Shown here: in pieces, positions 1 to 7,077 of the stretch | How positions within the stretch are numbered: position 1 is the first letter of the stretch | How the letters are laid out: every line of letters begins with the position of its first letter | Assembly (NCBI GenBank): GCA_025350345.1 | Contig: JANXYA010000204.1 | Location: forward strand, 1 to 8,272 | Direction: 5' to 3' | Length of the DNA: 8,272 nucleotides | Origin: Gammaproteobacteria bacterium | GTDB lineage: Bacteria; Pseudomonadota; Gammaproteobacteria; Steroidobacterales; Steroidobacteraceae | The notes under the pieces: model-generated | The model's database searches: none | The model's input: only the letters and a program-made list of their open reading frames with translations | What the model was told of the DNA's origin: nothing | Translations under genes and position numbers: made by a program

Positions 1-1115
1 GGCTGGACCACATCGACGCCACCATCGAGGCCGCCCGGGAACTGGACTGGGAGCGGAAGGTAGACCGCACCGTAAACGTGGTGCGCGAGCCGATTGGTGT
101 CTGCGGGCTCATCACGCCCTGGAACTGGCCCATCAACCAGATCATGAGCAAGCTGGCGCCGGCGCTGGTGGCCGGCTGCACCGTCGTGCTCAAGCCCAGC
201 GAGCAGGCACCGCTCTCGGCGCAGCTCCTGGCGGAATTCATCGACGAGTCAGGCCTGCCGCCGGGCGTGTTCAATCTGGTGCACGGCAGCGGCCCCGTGG
301 TCGGTGCCGCGATGAGCGCGCACCCCGACATCGACATGATGTCATTCACGGGCTCAACGCGCGCCGGCATCGCCGTGGCCAAGGCTGCTGCGGACACGGT
401 CAAGCGCGTCACCCAGGAGCTCGGCGGCAAGTCGGCCAACATCGTCTTTGCCGACGTGGATCTGGATGTTGTCATCGCGCGCGGCGTGCGCCAGTGCTTC
501 AACAACACCGGGCAGTCTTGCAGTGCGCCGACCCGCATGCTCATCGAGGCGTCCGTGTACGAGCGCGCGGCCGAAATCGCCGCGGCGACTGCCCGCGCGG
601 TCAAGGTGGGCGACCCCACCAAGCCAGGCGATCATCTCGGGCCGCTGGCGTCGCGCATGCAGTTTGACAAGGTCCAGGGCTGCATCGCGGCCGGCATCGC
701 GGAAGGCGCCCACTTGCTGGTCGGCGGCCCGGGCCGGCCGGAGGGCCTTGGGACCGGGTTTTTCGTGCGCCCGACGCTGTTCTCCGAAGTGAACAACCAG
801 ATGTCGATCGCACGCGAGGAGATCTTTGGTCCCGTGCTGTGCCTGATGCGCTTCTCGAGCCTCGATGAAGCCGTCGAGATCGCCAACGATACGCCCTACG
901 GGCTGGCCGCCTACGTGCAGAGTTCCGACCCCCGCAAGGCACAGGCCGTCGCGCGCCGCCTGCGCGCCGGGAGCGTCCGCCTGAACGGCGCGCCGGTCGG
1001 CTACGCCGAGCCCTTTGGCGGCTACCGGCAATCGGGCAACGGCCGCGAGGGGGGCGTCTACGGCCTGCTCGAATTCCTGGAACTGAAATCGATCAACGGT
1101 TACTACGCCTCCTGA
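1..1115 (+). CDS. NAD(P)-dependent aldehyde dehydrogenase, 5'-truncated by window edge
   Basis: This is an aldehyde dehydrogenase superfamily enzyme, which oxidises an aldehyde to a carboxylic acid in the cytoplasm with NAD(P)+. The frame is open to the left edge (first full codon at 3, LDHIDATIEAARELDW...), so the GTG at 78 is internal, not the start. About 370 residues are present against roughly 480 for the family, so about 110 N-terminal residues lie outside the window. Visible motifs in order are TPWNWP, KPSEQAP (the Glu favours NAD+ over NADP+), FTGSTRAG (Rossmann turn), QELGGKSANIV with the general-base Glu codon at 417-419, GQSCSAPTRM with the catalytic Cys codon at 519-521, and EEIFGPVL. 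The C-terminus is intact and stops with TGA at 1113-1115. The next gene begins 14 bases later, which suggests an operon. The substrate cannot be read from sequence. A semialdehyde or sugar-derived aldehyde would suit the neighbouring sugar-acid dehydratase-like gene, but that is inference. Confidence 0.95.
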   Translation, partial: LDHIDATIEAARELDWERKVDRTVNVVREPIGVCGLITPWNWPINQIMSKLAPALVAGCTVVLKPSEQAPLSAQLLAEFIDESGLPPGVFNLVHGSGPVVGAAMSAHPDIDMMSFTGSTRAGIAVAKAAADTVKRVTQELGGKSANIVFADVDLDVVIARGVRQCFNNTGQSCSAPTRMLIEASVYERAAEIAAATARAVKVGDPTKPGDHLGPLASRMQFDKVQGCIAAGIAEGAHLLVGGPGRPEGLGTGFFVRPTLFSEVNNQMSIAREEIFGPVLCLMRFSSLDEAVEIANDTPYGLAAYVQSSDPRKAQAVARRLRAGSVRLNGAPVGYAEPFGGYRQSGNGREGGVYGLLEFLELKSINGYYAS

Positions 1116-1119
1116 AGGA
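1114..1119 (+). promoter_or_regulatory. Ribosome binding site of the enolase-superfamily gene
   Basis: GAAGGA lies 10 bases before the ATG at 1130 and overlaps the last two bases of the aldehyde dehydrogenase stop codon. This supports the start choice and suggests coupled translation of the two genes. Confidence 0.6.
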
Positions 1120-1129
1120 CGCGAGCTCA

Positions 1130-2317
1130 ATGAAACTCAAGGACATCAAGACCTTCGTCGTCGGCAATCCGCCGCCGCACAACGGCGGACGCTATTTCGT
1201 GTTCGTCAAGCTCACGACGGACGGCAACGTCCATGGCGTGGGCGAGGCCTACTGCGTGCCCTTCCACCCCTCGATCGTCGCGCAGATGCTCGAGGATGTC
1301 TTCGGCCGCTACCTCGCCGGCGAAGATCCGCACAATATCGAGAGAATCTGGCGGCGGGTGTATTCCTCCGGGTTCACGCAGCACTCAGATCTCACGCTCA
1401 TGGGCGTGCTGAGCGCGCTCGAAATGGCATGCTGTGACATCATCGGCAAGGAGGCCGGCCAGCCGGTGTACAACCTCCTCGGCGGACGCGTGCACGAGCG
1501 GCTGCGCTCCTACACCTATATCTACGCGCGGCCCGGCGACAAAGTGGATGTCTACCAGGACCCCGACCTGTCGGCCGAGCGGGCGGTCGAGCTGGTCAGG
1601 CAGGGATTCACGGCCATCAAGTTCGACCCGGCCGGCCCCTACACGGCCTTCGACGGACGCCAGCTCCGTCTCCCGGCGCTCGATCTGTGCGAGCGCTTCG
1701 TGCGCCAGCTCCGTGAAGCCGTGGGCTCGAAGGCGGACCTGCTCTTTGGCACGCACGGGCAGATGACGGCGGCAGGTGCGATCCGCCTCGCCCGGCGCCT
1801 CGAGCCCTACGATCCGCTCTGGTTCGAGGAGCCTGTGCCGCCAGATGCTCCCGAGGAAATGGCCAGGGTCGCGCGCGCGACGAGCATTCCGATCGCGGCC
1901 GGGGAGCGCCTCGCGACCAAGTACGACTTCGCCCGGCTGCTGCGCGCCGGCAGTGCCGCCATCCTGCAGATGAACCTGGGCCGCGTGGGCGGCATCCTCG
2001 AGGCCAAGAAGATCGCGGCCATGGCCGAGGTCGAGCACGTGCAGATTGCCCCACACCTGTATTGCGGGCCGGTGGTGGGCGCCGCGAACATACAACTCGC
2101 CACCTGCAGCCCCAATTTCCTCATCCAGGAAAGCATCGAGACCTGGCAGGGATTCCACGCCGCCATCCTCAGGAAGCCGATCCGCTGGTCGGAGGGTTAC
2201 ATCATTCCGCCGACTGAGCCCGGCCTCGGCGTCGAACTGAACGAGGAGTACATCAAGGATTTCCCTTACAAGGGATCGCAGCTGCACCTGGAGATGGGAG
2301 CACAGCCCCTTCCCTAG
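1130..2317 (+). CDS. Mandelate racemase/muconate lactonizing enzyme family protein (sugar-acid dehydratase-like)
   Basis: This is a 395-residue enolase-superfamily protein: an N-terminal capping domain (about 1-125) and a C-terminal TIM barrel (about 126-370). Family members abstract the proton alpha to a carboxylate with Mg2+ help; relatives such as D-galactonate dehydratase (DgoD) turn sugar acids into 2-keto-3-deoxy acids. Recalled DgoD residues align at a constant offset of 24: acid His185 matches H209, ligands E209 and E235 match E233 (WFEEP) and E259 (AAGER), base His285 matches H309 (APHLYCGP), and E310 matches E334 (LIQES). K164 sits in IKFD, so the second Lys of the KxK motif is absent, as in DgoD. 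The first metal ligand, Asp183 in DgoD, is Gly207 here (GTHGQ, codon 1748-1750). Length and C-terminus (EPGLGVELNEEY) are normal. It follows the aldehyde dehydrogenase closely and is probably co-transcribed. Family membership is near certain; dehydratase, cycloisomerase or epimerase activity cannot be settled. Confidence 0.93.
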   Translation: MKLKDIKTFVVGNPPPHNGGRYFVFVKLTTDGNVHGVGEAYCVPFHPSIVAQMLEDVFGRYLAGEDPHNIERIWRRVYSSGFTQHSDLTLMGVLSALEMACCDIIGKEAGQPVYNLLGGRVHERLRSYTYIYARPGDKVDVYQDPDLSAERAVELVRQGFTAIKFDPAGPYTAFDGRQLRLPALDLCERFVRQLREAVGSKADLLFGTHGQMTAAGAIRLARRLEPYDPLWFEEPVPPDAPEEMARVARATSIPIAAGERLATKYDFARLLRAGSAAILQMNLGRVGGILEAKKIAAMAEVEHVQIAPHLYCGPVVGAANIQLATCSPNFLIQESIETWQGFHAAILRKPIRWSEGYIIPPTEPGLGVELNEEYIKDFPYKGSQLHLEMGAQPLP

Positions 2318-2586
2318 GGCTGGCTCCGGGCGTGCGGATCCGGGGTGAACCCAGGCGCAATAACGATGTTGCGATTGGCGACGTGACCAATCTCGCTGCC
2401 CTGCAAATAAATGGGTCCGGCTTCAGCCTCGCGACTGTCCAGAGCCCCGCCGGTGATGCCTGGAATCTCCTTGTTGTCGATAATTGTCTGGCCGTCCAGT
2501 GCAACAGTCACGTTGCGCCCAATGAGCGTGATGTCGTAGGCCCGCCAGACTCCGGGCTCATGCGTGACGGGCAATGCGGCAGGCAA
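2314..2586 (-). pseudogene. C-terminal remnant of a DUF1080 (3-keto-disaccharide hydrolase-like) protein
   Basis: About 90 codons on the minus strand encode the tail of a DUF1080 domain. Recognisable stretches are GVWRAYDITLIGRNVTV, DGQTIIDNKEIPGITGG, SREAEAGPIYLQG and VANRNIVIAP, the closing strands of the lectin-like fold. Full proteins are usually above 200 residues with a signal peptide; both the N-terminal half and any secretion signal are missing. The frame is closed upstream by a TAA at 2593-2595, and the only starts near the edge are weak TTG codons (the frame opens at 2586). None of the three minus-strand frames over 2587-2660 continues the domain. DUF1080 homology fades at about 2565, where the plus-strand GH3 fragment takes over. 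The TAG stop (2314-2316) overlaps the TAG stop of the convergent enolase-superfamily gene. I read it as the surviving 3' end of a gene whose 5' part was deleted. A short expressed protein is less likely. Confidence 0.75.
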
Positions 2587-2713
2587 GCCCCGTTATGATT
2601 TCACCGGGCGCCTGTCATTCCTGTGGCCCAACGGACCCGGGGTAACCGCGAAGGAAACGGGCGGCCACCACTCGCACACCTGGCCGCTGGGATGCGGGCT
2701 GAGCTACGCGCCG
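2570..2713 (+). pseudogene. Fragment of a GH3 beta-glucosidase C-terminal region
   Basis: In the plus frame, codons from about 2570 to 2713 read GKPRYDFTGRLSFLWP, then about 20 variable residues, then WPLGCGLSYAP. This matches the GH3 glucosidase/exo-glucanase pattern YDFTGKLSFSWP...PLFPYGYGLSY, which closes the second alpha/beta domain. Two conserved positions are altered: SFSWP has become SFLWP, and GYGL has become GCGL. Upstream, the frame has no GH3 sequence and runs into the antisense DUF1080 remnant. Downstream it loses GH3 character and enters the 3' end of purL on the other strand. Only about 48 of several hundred residues survive, so this is a dead fragment. The family call rests on a short but characteristic motif pair; I could not run an alignment. 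Confidence 0.6.
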
Positions 2714-2743
2714 CGGCCCTGCAGGCGCGCGGGCGCACGCGGC

Positions 2744-5700
2744 TCATCCGATCCAGACCCGCGCATTTCGGAACATCCGCATCCAGCCGCTGTCCTCGCC
2801 CGCGTCATGCGGATACCAGGAATTCTGCACGCTGCGGAAGACCCGCTCCGGATGCGGCATCATGATCGTCACGCGCCCGTCCGGCGTGGTGAGCGCGGCG
2901 ATGCCCGCCGGACTGCCGTTCGGGTTGGCCGGATAGAGGCGCGCGGCGTTGCCGCGGCCGTCACCGTGGCGCACGGCCAGCAGGCGCTGGCGGGTGCAGT
3001 CCTGCTGGTCGGCATCGCTGGCGAATACCGCGCGCCCTTCCCCGTGCGAGACCGCGATCGGCAGCACCGAGCCCTGCATGCCCGCGAACAGCACCGAAGG
3101 GGAATCGAGAATCTCGACCAGGCTCAGCCGGGCCTCAAACTGCTCGCTCCGGTTGCGCAGGAAACGTGGCCACGCCTGGGCACCGGGGATGAGCTCGCGG
3201 AGCAGTGCCAGCATCTGGCAGCCGTTGCACACGCCGAGCGTAAAGGTATCGGGGCGCGCGAAGAACTCGGCGAATGCCTGCCGCGTCGGCTCATTGCACA
3301 GGATCGATTGCGCCCACCCGCCGCCCGCCCCGAGCACATCGCCATAGGAGAAGCCACCGCAGGCGATCAGGCCACGAAAAGAACTGAGGGCCTGGCGGCC
3401 GCTCAGCACATCGCTCATGTGCACGTCGTGCGGCTCGAAGCCGGCGCGCGCCAGCGCCGCGGCCATCTCCACCTGGCTGTTCACGCCCTGCTCGCGCAGC
3501 ACCGCAATGGGCGGCCGCGCGCCACGCGCAATATAGGGCGCCGCAGAATCCTGCTGCGGATCGAAGCTCAGCTGCCAGCGCAGGCCCGGCGCGGTGCTGT
3601 CGAGCGCGGCAGCGTTTTCCTCGTCGGCGCAGTCCGGATCATCGCGCAGCCGGCGCATCTGCCACGAGGTCTCCGACCAGGCGCGGCGCAATTCCGCCCA
3701 GGGTTCATCGAGCGTCTCTTCACCGACGCTGACACGCAGCCGCAGCTCGGACAGCGGGCGGCCGATCGCGCGGCTGCAATCGAGCAGATCCTGGGCGGCG
3801 AGCTCCTGCCACACCTCGCGCAGCTCTGAGGTCGCGACCTGCAGCACCGCGCCGCACTCCTCGCTGAAAAACTGCGCCAGGGCGGAGCCGCGCCGCGCAT
3901 CGAGCGTGATCTCGAGGCCGCAGTGACTCGCGAAGGCCATCTCCGCGAGCGTTACGGCGAGGCCGCCGTCGGCGCGATCGTGGTAGGCCAGCACCAGTGA
4001 ACGGGCGCGCAGCGCGGTGAGCGCGGCGGCAAAGCGGCGCAGCAGTGCGGCATTGTTCATGTCCGCGGGCAACCCTCCCTGCGCGCTGTACACCTGCGCC
4101 AGCGCCGAGGCGCCCAGGCGGTTGCGCCCCTCGCCCAGGTCGATGAGCAACAGCGTGGTCGGACCTGCATCGAGACGCAGGAGAGGGGTCAGCGTGCGGC
4201 GTACGTCGCCGACGGGCGCAAATGCAGAAACCACCAGCGACAGCGGCGCCACCACGGCACGCTCCTCCTCGCCGTCGCGCCAGAGCGTTTTCATCGACAG
4301 CGAATCCTTGCCCACCGGGATGGCAATCCCGAGTTCAGGGCAGAATTCCTCGCCGACCGCGCGCACCGCGGCATACAGCGCGGCATCTTCGCCAGGCTCC
4401 CCGCAGGCGGCCATCCAGTTGGCTGACAGGCGGATCTCGCCCAGGGTGGCCACGTCGGCAGCCAGCAGATTCGTCACCGCCTCGGCCACGGCCAGGCGCG
4501 CCGAGGCGGCCGGATCTAGCAGTGCCACGGGCGCACGTTCGCCGATGGCCATGGCTTCGCCGCTGTGGTGCTGGTAGTCGCTGATCGTGACGCCGGCATC
4601 GGCGACCGGCACCTGCCAGGGACCGACGAAGGGATCGCGGCTGACCAGTCCGCCGACCGTGCGATCGCCGATGGTCACGAGAAAGGTCTTGTCGGCGACC
4701 GCGGGCAGGCGCAGCACGCGATATAGCGCCTCACGCAGATTGACCTGGGCGAATTCCTCGCTCAGGGCAACCGGAGCGACCACGCTGGCGACCTCGCGGC
4801 GCATGCGCGGCGGCTTGCCCAGCAGCACTTCGATCGGCATGTGCACCGGGTCACCGCCCAGGAGCGGGTCGCTGACGATGAGTTCGCCATCGGCGGTGAT
4901 GACACCGATGACGGCATAAGGGCAGCGTTCGCGCTGGGCAAGCTTTGCAAAGTCGGGGAGTGCCTCGGGCCGGATCGCCAGCAGGTAGCGTTCCTGCGCC
5001 TCATTGCACCAGATTTCCAGCGGCGACATGCCGCTCTCGGCGCTCGGCACGTCGCGCAGGTTGATGCGCGCGCCGCGCGCGCTGTGCGCCACCGCCTCGG
5101 GTACCGCATTGGCGAGCCCGCCCGCACCGACGTCGTGGATCAGTTCGATTGGATTGGCGGCGCCCAGTGCCCAGCAGGCATCAATCACCTGCTGCGCCCG
5201 GCGCTGCATCTCCGGGTTGCCGCGTTGCACGGAGGCAAAGTCGAGCGCCTCGGTGCTGGCGCCACTTCCAAGTGAGGATGCTGCGCCACCGCCCAGCCCG
5301 ATCAGCATGCCCGGCCCGCCCAGCACCACCAGCCGGGCGCCCACCGAGACCTCGCCCTTCTCGACATGCAGCCGGCGAATATTGCCGATGCCACCGGCCA
5401 GCATGATGGGCTTGTGGTAACCACGCGCCCGCCCGGGTGGATCGCCGGCGCGGTGCTCCTCAAAGCTGCGGAAGTACCCGCAGATGCTCGGCCGGCCAAA
5501 TTCATTGTTGAACGCAGCGGCACCGATCGGACCCTCGAGCATGATCTCGAGCGCGGATGCGATGCGCGCGGGCGCACCGATGCTGTGCTCCCACGGCTGC
5601 AGGTAGCCTGGCAGGCGCAGATTGGAAACCGAAAATCCCACCAGCCCGGCCTTCGGCTTGGCCCCGAGGCCCGTGGCCCCCTCATCGCGAATCTCCCCGC

Positions 5701-6622
5701 CCGCGCCGGTGGCGGCACCGGGAAATGGCGCGATGGCGGTCGGGTGATTGTGCGTCTCGACCTTGATGACAAGATCGATAGGCTCATCGTGCCCGGCGTA
5801 CACATGGCTGTGCGGATCGGGAAAGAAGCGCGTTCCGACCGGGCCCTGCAGCACCGCGGCATTGTCACGATAGGCCGACAATACCCCCTGCGGCGCACGG
5901 GCGTGGGTGTTGCGGATCATGGCAAACAGCGTCTTGTCCTGCGCGACGCCGTCGATGATGAAATCCGCGTTGAAGATCTTGTGACGGCAATGCTCGGAAT
6001 TCGCCTGCGCGAACATCATCAGTTCGACGTCAGTGGGATCGCGGCCTAGGCGCCGGAACGCATCCAGGAGATAGTCGATTTCATCCGCGGCGAGGGCGAG
6101 GGACAGCCGCTCATTGGCCTCGACCAGTGCCGCGCGGCCGCCGGCCAGCGCAACGCGTGCGAGCGCCCGTGCCGCCGGGGCGGCGAACAGGGCCGCCGCG
6201 ATTTCACCGGCCGGCACGATCGCTTCGGTCATGCGATCGTGCAGCAATGCCCCGAGCGCGGCGAGCGGCACGCCAGGCGCGCCCTCAATGCGATACTGGA
6301 CGCCGCGCTCAATGCGCCGTACGAAATCCAGGCCGCAGACATGGGCGATATCGGTGGCCTTGCTCGACCAGGGAGAGATCGTGCCGGGACGGGGGACCAC
6401 CAGCAGCGAGTGCTCCGGATCGAAGGGTGCTGCCTTGGACTCCAGCCCCAGGAGCGTTTCCAGCCGCACGCGCTGCGCCGCATCCGGCGGTGCGGGGCAG
6501 TCCACGAAATGCAGGTAGCGCGCGTGCACCGCCACCAGGGCACTGTCTACAGTGCGGAGCCGTTCGAGCTGGCGCGCGCGCCTGAATGCCGAACCGACCG
6601 GCGCGCCGGGCAGTATCAGCAC
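2744..6622 (-). CDS. purL: Phosphoribosylformylglycinamidine synthase (FGAM synthase), single-chain form
   Basis: This enzyme catalyses the fourth step of de novo purine synthesis: FGAR + glutamine + ATP gives FGAM + glutamate + ADP + Pi, in the cytosol. The 1292 residues match the long gammaproteobacterial PurL (1295 in E. coli). Order: PurS-like N-terminal domain, linker, first synthetase half (QANSEHCRHK near residue 206; KVETHNHPTAIAPFPGAATG near 287-306; GGPGMLIGLGGGAASS; HDVGAGGL), second half (DRTVGGLVSRD, GEAMAIGERAP, SANWMAACGEPGED, PVGKDSLSMKT near 768), then the class I glutamine amidotransferase. Its triad is complete: Cys1132 in GVCNGCQML (codon 3227-3229), His1257 and Glu1259 in PHPERV, each three below E. 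coli Cys1135/His1260/Glu1262. The start is GTG at 6620-6622; LILPGAPVGSAF aligns with the E. coli N-terminus, and AAGAAG six bases upstream serves as RBS. It follows the DUF1820 gene by 3 bases. No frameshift or missing motif seen. Confidence 0.98.
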   Translation of the reverse strand: MLILPGAPVGSAFRRARQLERLRTVDSALVAVHARYLHFVDCPAPPDAAQRVRLETLLGLESKAAPFDPEHSLLVVPRPGTISPWSSKATDIAHVCGLDFVRRIERGVQYRIEGAPGVPLAALGALLHDRMTEAIVPAGEIAAALFAAPAARALARVALAGGRAALVEANERLSLALAADEIDYLLDAFRRLGRDPTDVELMMFAQANSEHCRHKIFNADFIIDGVAQDKTLFAMIRNTHARAPQGVLSAYRDNAAVLQGPVGTRFFPDPHSHVYAGHDEPIDLVIKVETHNHPTAIAPFPGAATGAGGEIRDEGATGLGAKPKAGLVGFSVSNLRLPGYLQPWEHSIGAPARIASALEIMLEGPIGAAAFNNEFGRPSICGYFRSFEEHRAGDPPGRARGYHKPIMLAGGIGNIRRLHVEKGEVSVGARLVVLGGPGMLIGLGGGAASSLGSGASTEALDFASVQRGNPEMQRRAQQVIDACWALGAANPIELIHDVGAGGLANAVPEAVAHSARGARINLRDVPSAESGMSPLEIWCNEAQERYLLAIRPEALPDFAKLAQRERCPYAVIGVITADGELIVSDPLLGGDPVHMPIEVLLGKPPRMRREVASVVAPVALSEEFAQVNLREALYRVLRLPAVADKTFLVTIGDRTVGGLVSRDPFVGPWQVPVADAGVTISDYQHHSGEAMAIGERAPVALLDPAASARLAVAEAVTNLLAADVATLGEIRLSANWMAACGEPGEDAALYAAVRAVGEEFCPELGIAIPVGKDSLSMKTLWRDGEEERAVVAPLSLVVSAFAPVGDVRRTLTPLLRLDAGPTTLLLIDLGEGRNRLGASALAQVYSAQGGLPADMNNAALLRRFAAALTALRARSLVLAYHDRADGGLAVTLAEMAFASHCGLEITLDARRGSALAQFFSEECGAVLQVATSELREVWQELAAQDLLDCSRAIGRPLSELRLRVSVGEETLDEPWAELRRAWSETSWQMRRLRDDPDCADEENAAALDSTAPGLRWQLSFDPQQDSAAPYIARGARPPIAVLREQGVNSQVEMAAALARAGFEPHDVHMSDVLSGRQALSSFRGLIACGGFSYGDVLGAGGGWAQSILCNEPTRQAFAEFFARPDTFTLGVCNGCQMLALLRELIPGAQAWPRFLRNRSEQFEARLSLVEILDSPSVLFAGMQGSVLPIAVSHGEGRAVFASDADQQDCTRQRLLAVRHGDGRGNAARLYPANPNGSPAGIAALTTPDGRVTIMMPHPERVFRSVQNSWYPHDAGEDSGWMRMFRNARVWIG

Positions 6623-6625
6623 CGC

Positions 6626-6970
6626 TTACTTCTTCGGCCCGGCATCGCCGACCGGTGGCGAAAACATCGGCGCCGGAAACGCCGTAACATTGCCCCCTTC
6701 GAGCGCCACGATCTTGCTGACGCCCTGCTTGCGCACCTCGTCAATACGCAGCACCGCCTGTACGGGCAGAAAACTGCGCTTCACCCCCGCGAATTCGGTC
6801 TTGACCCGCTCTTCGCCCGGATCAAGAACGACGCCGGTGCGCTCGCCAAACACCAGCTCCTCGATCTCAACGAATCCGAGCAGGCTTCCGTGGCTGACCT
6901 TGCGCGCATAGACCTCGTAAACCTTGCCCTGGTTCACGAACATAATCCTGAAGATGTGATTCGATGCCAT
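6626..6970 (-). CDS. DUF1820 family protein
   Basis: This is a 114-residue cytoplasmic protein of unknown function. The DUF1820 signature is clear across its length: IFRIMFVNQGKVYEVYARKV near the N-terminus, then GFVEIEELVFGE, VVLDPGEERVKTEFAGVKR, and IRIDEV-like residues (VLRIDEVRKQGVSKI). There is no signal peptide or membrane segment; the C-terminal 25 residues are Pro/Gly-rich and variable. I chose ATG 6968-6970 (MASNHIFRIMF) because family members begin just before this strand and are about 110 residues long. An in-frame ATG at 6992-6994 would add eight residues (MGLVRIIQ). Neither start has a good Shine-Dalgarno. The stop TAA at 6626-6628 lies 3 bases before the purL GTG, so the two are almost certainly co-transcribed and possibly translationally coupled. 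The family is sometimes described as a transcription or RNA-related factor, but I know of no firm function. The pairing suggests co-expression with purine synthesis, not a shared reaction. Confidence 0.88.
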   Translation of the reverse strand: MASNHIFRIMFVNQGKVYEVYARKVSHGSLLGFVEIEELVFGERTGVVLDPGEERVKTEFAGVKRSFLPVQAVLRIDEVRKQGVSKIVALEGGNVTAFPAPMFSPPVGDAGPKK

Positions 6971-7010
6971 CTGTATGATGCGGACGAGGCCCATCTGGCC
7001 CCGCCCGCCT

Positions 7011-7016
7011 ATTATA
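7011..7016 (-). promoter_or_regulatory. Possible -10 element for the DUF1820-purL unit
   Basis: The minus strand reads exactly TATAAT here, in an AT-rich island within otherwise GC-rich DNA. It lies 41 bases upstream of the chosen DUF1820 start and would give a leader of about 35 bases. At 16-18 base spacing I find no convincing -35 hexamer (the best positions read GGGCAT or GGCATA), and there is no extended -10 TG. The site is in the gap between the divergent DUF1820 and FHA genes, the expected place for both promoters. I saw no PurR-like operator. Confidence 0.35.
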
Positions 7017-7059
7017 TTCGGTCCACATCCCTTATGCCCGCGCTCCGGATTCGCGCTTC

Positions 7060-7069
7060 AGGAAGAGGA
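7060..7069 (+). promoter_or_regulatory. Ribosome binding site of the FHA-domain gene
   Basis: The purine-rich AGGAAGAGGA ends 8 bases before the ATG at 7078. It is the strongest Shine-Dalgarno sequence in the window and fixes the start of the FHA gene. Confidence 0.65.
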
Positions 7070-7077
7070 ATCGGTCG

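Noticed and set aside
78..1115. GTG at 78 as the true start of a short aldehyde dehydrogenase
   Set aside because: The frame is open to the left edge and codes for typical pre-TPWNWP family sequence, so the gene is truncated by the window, not short.
354..1130. Minus-strand open frame of 258 codons antisense to the aldehyde dehydrogenase
   Set aside because: Its composition is Ala/Arg/Gly-rich without domain signatures, and the plus-strand frame carries all the expected catalytic motifs.
1385..2287. Minus-strand open frame of 300 codons antisense to the enolase-superfamily gene
   Set aside because: It lies wholly inside a well-supported gene and shows no recognisable motif, so it is a shadow frame caused by high GC.
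2661..2687. Inverted repeat GCGGCCA...TGGCCGC, considered as a terminator for purL
   Set aside because: The stem is only 7 bp with a 13-base loop, no U-run follows on either strand, and it falls inside the GH3 fragment, so chance is likely in GC-rich DNA.
2564..3829. Long plus-strand open frame of about 420 codons antisense to the 3' part of purL
   Set aside because: Only its first 50 codons resemble anything (the GH3 fragment). The rest is an Arg/Ala/His-rich shadow of purL with no domain pattern, as expected from GC-rich codon bias on the opposite strand.
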